Assembly: GCF_000568255.1 (NCBI RefSeq)
Contig: NZ_KK037166.1
Span: forward strand, 7,776,600-7,814,196
Reading direction: 5' to 3'
DNA: 37,597 nucleotides
DNA from: Kutzneria sp. 744
Lineage (GTDB): Bacteria; Actinomycetota; Actinomycetes; Mycobacteriales; Pseudonocardiaceae
Positions 14,460-26,024 of the stretch are shown in pieces (within the stretch, counting starts at the first letter, position 1; each line of letters starts with the position of its first letter). The notes beneath the pieces were generated by a model. It was not told the DNA's origin. It was given only the letters and a program-made list of their open reading frames with translations, and ran no database searches. A program made the position numbers and the translations under genes.

Positions 14460-17400
14460 GTGACGATCTTCTCCGCCCTTCCCGGCCGTCAGGGCCTGTA
14501 CGACCCGAGCGCGGAACGGGATGCCTGCGGTGTGGCCATGGTGGCCGACATCAAAGGGCGGCGGTCGCACGGCATCGTGGTCGATGCCCTGACCGCGCTG
14601 GCCAATCTCGAGCACCGCGGGGCCGCGGGTGCCGAGCCGACCAGTGGCGACGGAGCGGGCATTCTGCTCCAGGTGCCGGACGCCCTGCTGCGGGACGTGT
14701 GCGGGTTCGCGTTGCCCAGGGCCGGCGACTACGCCGCCGGGATCGCGTTCCTGCCGGCCGACGCCGAACAGCGGGCCAGGGCCGTCGAGCTGATCGAGCG
14801 GATCGCCGCCGAGGAAAGCCTGGATGTGCTGGGCTGGCGCGATGTTCCCGTCAACCCGGACGCCGCCGACGTGGGCCCGACCGCGCGTTCGGTGATGCCG
14901 CACTTCGCCATGCTGGTGGTGGCCGGCGTCGCGGACGCCGACGGCAACCGTCCGTCCGATGTGGACCTCGACCGGCTCACCTTCTGCCTGCGCAAGCGGA
15001 CCGAGCGGGACAGCGTGGTCGCCGGCGTCGGCGCCTACTTCCCGTCGCTGTCGGCGCGCACCCTGGTGTACAAGGGAATGCTGACCACCGGCCAGCTGCC
15101 GGCGTTCTTCCCCGACCTGGTCGACGAGCGGCTGACCAGCGCCATCGCCCTGGTGCACAGCCGGTTCTCCACCAACACCTTCCCGTCCTGGCCGCTGGCC
15201 CACCCGTTCCGCTACGTGGCCCACAACGGCGAGATCAACACCATTCGCGGCAACCGGAACCGGATGCGCGCCCGGGAGTCGCTGCTGGCCAGCGACCTCA
15301 TCCCCGGCGACCTGGCCCGGCTGTACCCGATCGTCGACGGCGAGGGCTCCGACTCCGCCTCCCTGGACGAGGTGCTGGAGCTGCTGCACCTCGGCGGCCG
15401 GTCGCTGCCGCACGCGGTGCTGATGATGATCCCGGAGGCGTGGGAGAACCACGCCACCATGGATCCCAAGCGCCGCGCCTTCTACCAGTTCCACGCCAGC
15501 CTGATGGAGCCGTGGGACGGCCCGGCCTGCGTGACCTTCACCGACGGCACGCTCGTCGGCGCGGTGCTGGACCGCAACGGCCTGCGCCCGGCCCGCTGGT
15601 GGCGCACCGACGACGACCGGGTGGTGCTGGCCAGCGAGACCGGCGTGCTGGACCTGCCGCCGCACCGCGTGGTGGCCAAGGGCCGCCTCCAGCCGGGCCG
15701 TATGTTCCTCGTGGACACCGAGGCCGGCCGCATCGTGGACGACGACGAGGTCAAGGCCGGGCTGGCCGAGAGGCAGCCGTACGACGAGTGGCTGCACGCC
15801 GGCCTGCTGGAGCTGGCCGACCTGCCCAATCGCGAACACGTTGTGCAGAGCCACGAATCGGTGGTGCGCCGGCAGCTCACCTTCGGCTACACCGAGGAAG
15901 AGCTGCGCATCCTGCTCGGCCCGATGGCCGAGAACGGCGCCGAGCCGATCGGCTCCATGGGCTCGGACACCCCGATCGCCGCGCTGTCCAAGCGATCCCG
16001 GCTGCTCTACGACTACTTCGTGCAGAACTTCGCGCAGGTGACCAACCCGCCGCTGGACGCCATCCGCGAGGAGATCGTCACCTCGGTGTCCCGCGTGATG
16101 GGCCCGGAGCAGAACCTGCTCGACCCGGGCCCGGCCTCGTGTCGGCACATCGGGCTGCCGTACCCGGTCATCGACAACGACGAGCTGGCCAAGCTCATCC
16201 ACGTCAACGACGACGGCAACCTGCCCGGCTTCGCCTGCACCGTCCTGTCCGGACTGTACGAAGTGGACGGTGGCGGCGCCGCGCTGGCCCACGCGATCGA
16301 GCGGGTGCGCCGCCAGGCGTCCGAGGCGATCGCCGCCGGCGCGAGGACCTTGGTGCTGTCGGACCGGGACTCCGACCACCGCATGGCCCCGATCCCTTCG
16401 CTGCTGCTGGTTTCCTCGGTGCACCACCACCTCGTGCGCACCAAGGAGCGCCTGCGCGTGGCGCTGGTCGTCGAGACCGGCGACTGCCGCGAGGTGCACC
16501 ATGTGGCGCTGCTGCTGGGTTACGGCGCCGCCGCGGTCAACCCGTACCTGGCCTTCGAGACCATCGAGGACCTGATCAGCCAGCACGCCATCGCCGACCT
16601 CGACCCGAGGGTGGCCATCCGGCGCTACATGACCGCGCTGGTCAAGGGCGTGCTGAAGATCATGTCCAAGATGGGCATCTCCACCGTCGGCGCCTACACC
16701 GCGGCCCAGGTCTTCGAGGCCGTCGGCATCGCGGAACCGTTGCTGGACGAGTACTTCACCGGCACGCACTCCAAGCTCGGCGGCGTCAGCCTGGACGAGC
16801 TGGCCGCCGAGGTCGCCGTCCGGCACCGCCGCGCCTACCCGGACAACCCGGCCGACCGGTCGCACCGGCGCCTCGAGGTCGGCGGCGAGTACGCCTACCG
16901 CCGCGAGGGTGAGCTGCACCTGTTCACGCCGGAGACCGTCTTCCTGTTGCAGCACGCGACGAAGACCCGTCGGACCGAGGTGTACAAGGCTTACACCGAC
17001 GAGGTGGAGCGGCTGGTCCGCGAGGGCGGCGGCCTGCGCGGCCTGTTCAAGTTCGCCTCCGACCGCACCCCGGTGCCGCTGGCCGAGGTGGAGCCGGTCG
17101 AGTCGATCCTCAAGCGCTTCAACACCGGCGCCATGTCGTACGGCTCGATCTCGGCCGAGGCGCACGAGACGCTGGCCGTGGCCATGAACCGCATCGGCGG
17201 CCGGTCCAACACCGGCGAGGGCGGCGAGGACCCCGAGCGCCTCTACGACCCCGAGCGGCGTTCGGCCATCAAACAGGTCGCCAGTGGGCGGTTCGGCGTC
17301 ACCAGCGAGTACCTCGTGCACGCCGACGACATCCAGATCAAGATGGCGCAGGGCGCGAAGCCCGGCGAGGGCGGGCAGCTGCCCGCGCACAAGGTGTACC

Positions 17401-19008
17401 CGTGGATCGCGCGCACCCGGCACTCCACGCCGGGCGTGGGGCTCATCTCCCCGCCGCCGCACCACGACATCTACTCCATCGAGGACCTGGCCCAGCTGAT
17501 CCACGACCTCAAGAACGCCAACGAGCAGGCCCGCATCCACGTGAAGCTGGTCTCCGAGCTCGGCGTCGGCACGGTCGCCACCGGTGTGGCCAAGGCCCAC
17601 GCCGATGTGGTGCTGATCTCCGGGCACGACGGCGGCACCGGCGCCTCCCCGCTGAACTCGTTGAAGCACGCGGGAACGCCGTGGGAGATCGGCCTGGCCG
17701 AGACCCAGCAGACGTTGATGCTCAACGGTTTGCGCGACCGGATCACCGTGCAGGTCGACGGAGCCATGAAGACCGGCCGCGACGTCATCGTCGCCGCGCT
17801 GCTGGGCGCCGAGGAGTACGGCTTCGCCACGGCCCCGCTGGTGGTGGCCGGCTGCGTGATGATGCGCGTGTGCCACCTGGACACCTGCCCGGTCGGCGTC
17901 GCGACGCAGAACCCCGTGCTGCGCGAGCGGTACACCGGCAAGCCGGAGTTCGTCGAGCAGTACTTCCGTTTCGTGGCCGAGGAAGTGCGGGAACTCCTGG
18001 CGGAGCTCGGATTCCTCACGCTGGACGAGGCCATCGGGCACGCGGAGCTGCTCGACACCGACGAGGCCGTGGAGCACTGGAAGGCCAAGGGGCTCGACCT
18101 GTCCCCGGTCTTCGAGGTGCCGACCGCGACCCGCTACGGCTCGGCCCGGCGGCGGCTGCGCGGCCAGGACCACGGCCTTGAGCATGCCCTGGACCGGACG
18201 CTGATCCAGCTGGCCGAGGCGGCCCTGGAGGACGCCCACCCGGTGCGGCTGGAACTGCCGGTGCGCAACGTGAACCGCACCGTCGGCACCCTGCTCGGCT
18301 CAGAGGTGACGCGGCGCTACGGCGGCGACGGCCTGCCGGAGGACACCATCCACGTCGCGCTGACCGGCTCGGCCGGCCAGTCGCTCGGCGCGTTCCTGCC
18401 GCGCGGCGTGACCATGGAGATGGTCGGCGACGCCAACGACTACGTCGGCAAGGGCCTGTCCGGCGGGCGGATCATCGTGCGCCCGCACGAGGACGCGCCG
18501 TTCGCCGCCGAGCAGCAGGTGATCGCCGGCAACGTGATCGGCTACGGCGCGACCGGCGGCGAGATCTTCCTGCGCGGCCGGGTCGGCGAGCGGTTCTGCG
18601 TGCGCAACTCCGGCATGGTCGCGGTGGCCGAGGGCGTCGGCGACCACGCCTTCGAGTACATGACCGGCGGCCGCGCCGTGGTGCTCGGGCCCACCGGCCG
18701 CAACCTCGCGGCCGGCATGTCCGGCGGCATCGCGTACGTGCTCGAACTGGACCCGATGCTGGTCAACGGCGACATGGTCGACCTGCAACGGCCCAGCGGC
18801 GACGACCTGGGCTGGCTGCGGGAGACCGTCGAGCGGCACCACAAGCTCACCGGCTCCGCCGTGGCGGCCTCGCTGCTCGGCGACTGGCCGCGGCGTTCGG
18901 CCGGCTTCACCAAGGTGATGCCGCGCGACTATCAGCGTGTGCTGGAGGCGATGCGACTGGCCCGCGCCCAGGGCCGCGACGTCGACGAGGCGATCATGGA
19001 GGCGTCCC

Positions 19009-19016
<8 letters not shown>
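14460..19016 (+). CDS. gltB: Glutamate synthase (NADPH) large subunit
   Basis: A 1518-residue alpha subunit of GOGAT, which joins the amide of glutamine to 2-oxoglutarate to give two glutamates. A short propeptide precedes C23 of [10 protein letters not shown], the N-terminal nucleophile of the amidotransferase domain (to about residue 430). The central domain follows, then the FMN-binding synthase domain with [24 protein letters not shown] and [11 protein letters not shown]. The 3Fe-4S cysteines are C1132, C1138 and C1143 ([12 protein letters not shown]). The C-terminal beta-helix starts near residue 1260 and includes [14 protein letters not shown]. The GTG at 14460 follows GAGGGAGG at good spacing. 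gltD overlaps its last eight bases. Together with glutamine synthetase it forms the main ammonia assimilation route; no convincing GlnR site was found. Confidence 0.97.
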
Positions 19017-20514
<1,498 letters not shown>

Positions 20515-20542
20515 CCACCGGTTATGCTCGGTTTATGACGTG

Positions 20543-20575
20543 AATGGGCGGGACCGGAATCCGGTCCCGCCCATT
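20543..20575 (+). terminator. Strong hairpin terminator after gltD
   Basis: AATGGGCGGGACCGG and CCGGTCCCGCCCATT make a perfect 15-bp stem with a 3-base loop, followed by TCGTTGTCGG. It lies 28 bases after the gltD stop, between convergent genes, and could work in both directions. Confidence 0.85.
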
Positions 20576-20587
20576 TCGTTGTCGGCC

Positions 20588-20607
20588 GACAATTCACCGG
20601 AATTGTC
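20588..20607 (-). terminator. Short hairpin after the propeller-like gene
   Basis: GACAATTC and GAATTGTC form a perfect 8-bp stem with a 4-base loop, 15 bases beyond the stop of the minus-strand gene. It is weaker than its neighbour at 20543 and lacks a T-run. Confidence 0.45.
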
Positions 20608-20622
20608 CTGCCGGCGGTCGGT

Positions 20623-21759
20623 CTAGCGGTGCCTGGCCCGTGCGGCGGCATGGGTGGCGGCCCCGCCGCCGACCAGAAGGATGACCGCCGTCAGGGCCCA
20701 ACGGCGCTGTTTCGTGCGTTCCTCATGATTCGCGGAGGCCGCCGGCCTGACCTGTGCCGCCGTCCACGGCTTGGCCTTCGTCGGCACGACTACCGGCCGT
20801 TGCGGCGATGGCGGCGGGACCACCACTGCCGAGGTCGGGGCGGGTGACGGCGGTGGCGGAGGCGGTGGCGGGGTGGTTGTCGTGGGCGTCGTCGTGGGCG
20901 GAGGGGGTGTGGTCGTCTTGAGGGGAGGCGGTGGCGGCGGGGGAGGCGGCGGTGGCGGAGTGGGCATGCCGAGGCAGCCGGCGGCGTCCGACGTGCCGAC
21001 CGCCGGCCCGGACGACACCTCGCGGGCCGGGCCGCCGCGGGGGATCGCGAACAGCCGGCTGCGGTGCCCGTCGTCGTTGTCCAGCACGTAGAGCGTGCGG
21101 GACGAGTCGATGACGGCGGCCCCGTAGCTGGAGCCGTGCGCCGGCAGGCCGTCGGGCGTGGCCACCACGCGCACGGTGCCGCTGCTCGGGTCGACGCTGA
21201 CCACGGTCGGCCGGCCGTGCGTGGCGTTGACGCCGTAGAACAGCCCGTCCACCGGGTCGACGGCGAAGTCGTCCAGGCCGTCCGCGCCCGGCCGCATCCG
21301 CACCACCCGCGTCACGCTCAGGTATGTCCGGCTCGACGGCGCGACGTCGATTGTGAGCAGCCGGTCGTCCAGGCGGACCACCAGCGTGCCGCCCAGCGCC
21401 GCGCCCGCGGTGGCCAGGGCGAGGCCGCCCCGCGGCACCCCGGCCGGATAGCCGAGGTCCCTGATTCCACCCGATCGGTCTATGCGATAGAGGTGGCCGT
21501 GGTCCCCGATGCCGTACACCAGATCCTGTGACGAGACGTAACCCACCGCGTTCAACTCGATCGGCGCACTGTGCAGCACCCGTTCGGCGCCACCCGGCAG
21601 GCTGACACTCGAAAGGGTGGTGCCGATACCGTGCTCACCCGTACGGACCAGGATTGCCTCACACACGGTGGGCGTTACCGCGTCCGATTGGGGTGTGAAC
21701 AGCGCCGCTATCGCTAGAACGGGTAATAGCACGCCCGTCATGCGGAGAATCCTGGTCAC
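20623..21759 (-). CDS. Secreted, membrane-anchored propeller-like protein with polyproline linker
   Basis: A 378-residue cell-surface protein. The signal peptide (LLPVLAIAALFTPQSDA) is followed by about 240 residues with repeated strand patterns such as VYGIGDHGHLYRID, DDFAVDPVDGLFYGV and AAVIDSSRTLYVLDNDDG, which look like beta-propeller (NHL or DUF6923-like) blades. Then come a tract of 12 prolines, Thr/Pro repeats and a second run of eight prolines, presumably spanning the cell wall, and a final hydrophobic helix (WALTAVILLVGGGAATHAAA) ending in basic residues, a membrane anchor. The polyproline run should need elongation factor P. The GTG at 21759 is preferred because CAGGAAA precedes it; ATG at 21741 is possible. 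Function is unknown. It diverges from the DUF4239 gene by 90 bases. Confidence 0.8.
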   Translation of the reverse strand: MTRILRMTGVLLPVLAIAALFTPQSDAVTPTVCEAILVRTGEHGIGTTLSSVSLPGGAERVLHSAPIELNAVGYVSSQDLVYGIGDHGHLYRIDRSGGIRDLGYPAGVPRGGLALATAGAALGGTLVVRLDDRLLTIDVAPSSRTYLSVTRVVRMRPGADGLDDFAVDPVDGLFYGVNATHGRPTVVSVDPSSGTVRVVATPDGLPAHGSSYGAAVIDSSRTLYVLDNDDGHRSRLFAIPRGGPAREVSSGPAVGTSDAAGCLGMPTPPPPPPPPPPPPLKTTTPPPPTTTPTTTTPPPPPPPPSPAPTSAVVVPPPSPQRPVVVPTKAKPWTAAQVRPAASANHEERTKQRRWALTAVILLVGGGAATHAAARARHR

Positions 21760-21849
21760 ACCACACCGATTTCCTGTTTCAACGAGTTGGCGGATACGGT
21801 CCCCACCGTAGACGGTGCTTGAATCGGCTGTCAGCACATAGGAGAGTGA

Positions 21850-22614
21850 ATGGACATCTACCTGCAAGGGCTGGTGTGGGTCGTCGGCGTGGCCATTGTC
21901 GCCGGCGCGCTCACGGTGCTGATACACCGCCTCACCTCCGGTGATGGGAGGTCTGTCAACAATGAGTCGGCCGGCAACGTCTTCGTCATTGTCGGCGGCC
22001 TCGTGGCGGTGCTCGTCGCCTTCGTCCTGATCTCCCTGTTCGACACCGTGAACTCGGCCCAGGACAACGCCCAGCAGGAGGCCAACAGCCTGGTCGCGGT
22101 CACCTGGGCCGCCGACTCGCTGCCCGAGGCCACCCGGACCGAGATCCACGACCTGGCCCGCAAGTACGCCACCGCCGTGCGCGACCAGGAGTGGCCGCAG
22201 ATGCAGGCCGGCGACGCCGTCACCGGGCCCGGGCCGCAGTACCTCGACCAGATCCACCAGGCCATCGACCAGGCGCCCGACAATCAGGACGACTGGCTCA
22301 AGGACCGCAAGACCGAGGCCTCCAACCAGCTCTGGCAGGTCTACCAGTTCCGGCAGGACCGCCTCGACGCCGCCGACGGCAGCGGGGTCAACGCCGTCAC
22401 CTGGTTCGCGCTGATCGTCGGCAGCGTGCTGGCGATGGTGTTCACCTACATGTTCGGCGGGCCCAAGCTGATCGCCCACGTGATCATCGTCGGTGTGCTG
22501 GCCGCGACCATGACCATGCTGCTGTTCGCCATCTACCAGCTGCAGGACCCGTTCAACGGCGGGGCCAACGTCGGCCCCGACGCCTTCGACTCCGCGCTGG
22601 CCCGGCTCACCTGA
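21850..22614 (+). CDS. DUF4239 membrane protein
   Basis: A 254-residue integral membrane protein that fits the DUF4239 (bestrophin-like) family, whose biochemical role is not established. Hydrophobic helices lie near residues 5-27 and 42-64, a cytoplasmic or exposed alpha-helical stretch rich in Asp, Gln and Glu follows (AQDNAQQEANSLVAVTWAAD and on), and two more helices near 178-200 and 206-226. The EANSL-(x)n pattern after the second helix is typical of the family. The ATG at 21850 follows GGAGAGTGA. The stop overlaps the tail of the convergent LLM gene by eight bases. Nothing nearby suggests a partner. Confidence 0.82.
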   Translation: MDIYLQGLVWVVGVAIVAGALTVLIHRLTSGDGRSVNNESAGNVFVIVGGLVAVLVAFVLISLFDTVNSAQDNAQQEANSLVAVTWAADSLPEATRTEIHDLARKYATAVRDQEWPQMQAGDAVTGPGPQYLDQIHQAIDQAPDNQDDWLKDRKTEASNQLWQVYQFRQDRLDAADGSGVNAVTWFALIVGSVLAMVFTYMFGGPKLIAHVIIVGVLAATMTMLLFAIYQLQDPFNGGANVGPDAFDSALARLT

Positions 22615-23493
22615 GCAGGGTCAGCAGCTCCGCCACCAGTTCGAGCGCGTGATCGGTCTCCGGGGCCAGGTAGGACAATTCCACCATCGCCTCCGCGAGG
22701 CCGATCCGCTCGTGCACCGCCAGCGTTGCCTCGGCGATCTCCTTTGTGGACACACCGGGGGTTGACCCTCAGCACCACCTCGATCGCCGACGGGTCGCGG
22801 CCGCCTCCTCCGCCGCCCTGCGGATCGCCGCCAGCGGCGGTTCCAGGTTCTCTGCCTTCAGCCCGTTCGGCAGGGCGCCCGCCGTCAGCCATCCGTCCGC
22901 GCGCCGTCCGATGCGCTTCAGCGCCGCCGGGGCGAAGCCGCCCAGCTGGATCGGCGGCCGCTTGGCCGGCTTGTGGTCGATACGGCTCGGCGGCACCCTC
23001 CATAGTGGACTGTCGTGCTCGACCACGTCCGCCGTCCAGGCCTTCTCCAGCACGTCCAGGATCTCGTCCAGCCGTCGGCCCCGCTCCGCGAACGGCACAC
23101 CCGCCGCCTCGTACTCGTCCGGCGACCAGCCCACCCCGAAGCCCGCCACCAGCCGGCCCCGCTCGCGCGGTCGATCGACGTCAGCGTGCGGGCCAGCGGC
23201 ACCGGCGAGTAGAACGGCGCGTTCAGCACGTTCGTGCCCAGCCGCACCCGGCTCGTCGCCGTCGCCGCCAGCGTCAGCGCCGTGAACGGGTCGAACACCG
23301 TCGCGAACTGCGGCGGGAACGGGCCCGGGCCCGCCATGCCGTAGCCCACCTTCGGTTCCAGCGGGCTCAGCAGCCGGTCGCCCACCCACAGCGCGTCCGC
23401 CCCCAGCCGCTCCGCCTCCGCCGCGAACCGCACCAGCTCCGCCGGCCGGTTCGCCACCGGGCCGTTCTGCGGCATCGTGAAGCCGATACGCAT
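22607..23493 (-). pseudogene. LLM-class F420-dependent oxidoreductase, three apparent frameshifts
   Basis: The sequence encodes a luciferase-like flavin/F420 oxidoreductase of about 295 residues but needs three corrections. From ATG 23493 it reads MRIGFTMPQNGPVANRPAEL to LARTLTSIDRASG. One missing G at the four-G run (plus 23157-23160) moves the frame to GRLVAGFGVGWSPDEYEAAG and on to IRRAAEEA. A second missing G near 22800 gives GRDPSAIEVVLRVNP. One extra C in the five-C run (plus about 22756-22760) gives GVSTKEIAEATLAVHERIG and the end LVAELLTLLR, stop at 22607. All breaks are in G/C runs and the protein is otherwise intact. Substrate is unknown. Sequencing error in homopolymers or a recent pseudogene both fit. 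It diverges from the YjbR-like gene by 49 bases. Confidence 0.85.
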
Positions 23494-23542
23494 CCGTGTC
23501 TCCTCTGCTCCGAGGCGCCCGGTCTGCGTCATGCTGTGCCCC

Positions 23543-23932
23543 ATGGCCGATCCCCTCCCGCGGCTGCGCCGCCTGTGTCTCGCCCTGCCCGAGACCACCG
23601 AGCGGCTCAGCCATGGCGAGCCCACCTGGTTCGTGCGCGGCAGGAAGACCTTCGTCATGTACTCCGACCACCACCATGACGACCGCCTCGCCTTCGTCTG
23701 CGCCGCCGGTGTCGGCGTGCAGGCCGCCCTCATCGCCTCCGACCCCACCCGCTTCTTCCGCCCGCCCTACGTCGGCCACCGCGGCTGGCTCGGCGTCTAC
23801 CTCGACGTGCCCCAGGACTGGTCCGAACTCGCCGAGCTCGTCACCGACGCCTACCGCACGATCGCCCCCAAGACGCTGGTCAAGATGCTGGACACAGCCG
23901 TGGACACTGCCTTGGACAAACCAGGGGGGTGA
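23543..23932 (+). CDS. MmcQ/YjbR-family protein
   Basis: A 129-residue cytoplasmic protein of the MmcQ/YjbR (CyaY-like fold) family, sometimes annotated as DNA-binding but with no firmly established role. Family features include LRRLCLALPETTERLSHGEP, a strand TWFVRGRKTFVMYSD and the end YLDVPQDWSELAELVTDAYR. The ATG at 23543 gives a typical N-terminus; the frame is open further left but only within the LLM promoter area. It ends 16 bases before the Fic gene, so the two may be co-transcribed. Confidence 0.82.
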   Translation: MADPLPRLRRLCLALPETTERLSHGEPTWFVRGRKTFVMYSDHHHDDRLAFVCAAGVGVQAALIASDPTRFFRPPYVGHRGWLGVYLDVPQDWSELAELVTDAYRTIAPKTLVKMLDTAVDTALDKPGG

Positions 23933-23948
23933 AATCTAGGATGGATGC

Positions 23949-25142
23949 GTGGACGAGCGTGACTACGTAGCCGGCCATCCGTGGTTGACCTTCGCCTACC
24001 GCATCGAATTCGACGCGAATGCCCAGCTCTGGGCCCGTCTCGGTGAGGCGTTCTCGAAGTGCCAGCACCTGACCGGAGCTCCGCTCACACCGGCCGTCGC
24101 TCAGGAGCTGGGTGCCGTCTACCTGGCCAAGGGAGCGCTCGCCACCACCGCGATCGAGGGCAACACGCTGTCCGAGGAGGAGGTCGGCAAGATCATCAGC
24201 GGCGGTCTCGTGCTGCCACCGTCCCAGCGCTATCTCCAGCAGGAGGTGGAGAACGTCGTCGCCGCGCTGCGGGCGATCGACGTGGACAGCCGGCACGGCG
24301 GCACGGTCATCACCGTCGACTGGATCAAGCAGCAGAACCGCCACGTGCTGGCCGAGCTCGACACCGACGAGCATGTCGCGCCGGGCGAATTCACCACCGC
24401 CAACCTTGTCGTCGGAAACTACCGCGGTGCGCCGCCTCAGGACGTGCCGTACCTGATGGACCGGCTGGTGGCGTGGATCGCCGAACTCACCGACGGCACC
24501 GATAGCCACCCGGCGAGCGTCCGCTTCTTCGGAGCGTTTCTGGCCGCCACGCTGAGCCATCTCTATCTGGCCTGGATCCATCCCTTCGGCGACGGCAACG
24601 GGCGCACGGCGCGGTTGCTGGAGTGCGCGATCCTGACCAACAGCGGGCTGGTGCCGTGGTTGTCCGCGAACCTGTTGTCCGATCACTACAACCGCACGCG
24701 GTCCGAGTACTACCGCCGGCTGGCCAACGCCTCTAGCCATGGCGACGTCACCGGCTTCATCTGCTACGCCGCGCAGGGTTTCGTGGACCTGCTGCGTGAG
24801 CAGATCGAACTCGTGCAGCGCCAACAACTTCGCGTCTCCTGGGTCAACTTCGTGCACCAGCGCTTCCAGACGCTGCCGAACACCGAAGCCACCGCTCGCC
24901 AGCGGACCCTGCTGCTGTCCCTGCCGGACGGTCCGACGCCGCTGGGCACTGTCCGCCGGCTCACCCCGGAGCTGGCCGAGCAGTACGCCGGCCGCAGCGA
25001 CAAGACCGTCACCCGCGACGTGAACCGCCTGCAGTCGCTCGGACTCGTCGTCCTCGACCGGCACACCATCGAGCCGGCGATCATGCAGATGGCCGCCTTC
25101 ATTCCCGGACGGGCGAGCTCCTCGCCGCGTGATCGGCGCTAG
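23949..25142 (+). CDS. Fic-domain protein with C-terminal winged helix
   Basis: A 397-residue Fic protein, an enzyme class that usually transfers AMP from ATP to a hydroxyl side chain of a target protein. The active-site motif HPFGDGNGR starts at H211 and is complete. Upstream, TTAIEGN (T66-N72) matches the inhibitory helix (S/T)xxxE(G/N), with E70 positioned to block ATP, so this is a self-inhibited class II protein that needs no separate antitoxin. FFGAFLAATLSHLYLAWI is the helix before the motif. The last 80 residues look like a winged helix (SDKTVTRDVNRLQSLGLVVL), suggesting DNA binding or self-regulation. The GTG at 23949 is used. The target protein is unknown. It is 16 bases downstream of the YjbR-like gene and 17 before the DUF2461 gene. 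Confidence 0.92.
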   Translation: MDERDYVAGHPWLTFAYRIEFDANAQLWARLGEAFSKCQHLTGAPLTPAVAQELGAVYLAKGALATTAIEGNTLSEEEVGKIISGGLVLPPSQRYLQQEVENVVAALRAIDVDSRHGGTVITVDWIKQQNRHVLAELDTDEHVAPGEFTTANLVVGNYRGAPPQDVPYLMDRLVAWIAELTDGTDSHPASVRFFGAFLAATLSHLYLAWIHPFGDGNGRTARLLECAILTNSGLVPWLSANLLSDHYNRTRSEYYRRLANASSHGDVTGFICYAAQGFVDLLREQIELVQRQQLRVSWVNFVHQRFQTLPNTEATARQRTLLLSLPDGPTPLGTVRRLTPELAEQYAGRSDKTVTRDVNRLQSLGLVVLDRHTIEPAIMQMAAFIPGRASSSPRDRR

Positions 25143-25159
25143 GTCCTATCGTTGCCGTC

Positions 25160-25822
25160 GTGAGGTTCCTCGGATTCGGCGAGCACGCCATCGACTTCTA
25201 CGACGGCCTAGAGGCCGACAACTCCAAGGTCTACTGGGATGCCCACAAGCACCAGTACCTCGACGACGTGCGGGCCCCCATGGAGGCGTTGCTGGCCGAG
25301 TTGGAGCCCGAGTTCGGCGGCCTCGGCGAGCCCAAGGTCTTCCGCCCGTACCGGGATGTGCGGTTCTCCAAGGAGAAGACCCCGTACAAGACCCACTGCG
25401 GCGGCGTCATCGAGCAGGGCCGTGGCGGCGGCGCCTACTACGTCCAGGTCGGGCCCGAGGGCCTCCGCGTCGGCGGCGGCTGCTTCCACCTCGAGGCCGA
25501 CCAGCTCGCCCGCTTCCGCACCGCCGTCGACGACCCCCGCCGCGGCTCCGCGTTGGAAAAGATCATCGCCAAGCTCACCCGGGCCGGCTTCACCATCCAG
25601 GGCGAGCGGCTCAAGACCAAGCCCCGCGGCTACGAGCTCGACCACCCCCGCATCGACCTCCTGCGCCACAAGTCCTTGTACGCCGCCATCACCTGGCCCC
25701 CCGACGACGTCCTCCACGAGCGCGGCTCCTTCGACCGCGTCCGCAAGGCCTGGCGGGCGCTCCGCCCCTTCAACGAATGGGCCGCCGACCACGTCGGCAT
25801 CAGCGAACGCCCCGCCCGTTGA
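25160..25822 (+). CDS. DUF2461 protein
   Basis: A 220-residue protein of the DUF2461 family, found widely in bacteria with no established reaction. Family landmarks are AIDFYDGLEADNSKVYWDAH near the start, RPYRDVRFSKEKTPYKTHCG in the middle, and YYVQVGPEGLRVGGGCF. The GTG at 25160 gives a normal N-terminus (MRFLGFGEHAIDF). It starts 17 bases after the Fic gene and is probably co-transcribed with it, though no functional link is known. The next 200 bases to the LuxR gene hold no recognisable gene. Confidence 0.88.
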   Translation: MRFLGFGEHAIDFYDGLEADNSKVYWDAHKHQYLDDVRAPMEALLAELEPEFGGLGEPKVFRPYRDVRFSKEKTPYKTHCGGVIEQGRGGGAYYVQVGPEGLRVGGGCFHLEADQLARFRTAVDDPRRGSALEKIIAKLTRAGFTIQGERLKTKPRGYELDHPRIDLLRHKSLYAAITWPPDDVLHERGSFDRVRKAWRALRPFNEWAADHVGISERPAR

Positions 25823-26024
25823 ATCGGACCTTGCGGCGCTGGCCTCGCGATCGTGGGACTTGCTTGGCCAGCAACAACACTTGTCACTCAGGTGGAGGAT
25901 TGAGCGGGCGTGTGCCGACGGCGATCTCTTGACACATGGGGACACGCAGCGGTGACGAGGGGCGTCGTGCGCCTTCCCGGCCGGGCGCATGCGACGCCGG
26001 TGCGGGCACGGGAGGGTGAGGGCC

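Noticed and set aside
14385-18239. Very long open frame on the minus strand through gltB
   Set aside because: It is the antisense shadow of gltB; the predicted protein is rich in His, Arg, Gly and Val repeats without any family motif.
23543-25142. Fic toxin-antitoxin pair with the YjbR-like gene as antitoxin
   Set aside because: The Fic protein carries its own inhibitory helix and the YjbR-like protein has no FicA-type (S/T)xxxE(G/N) motif.
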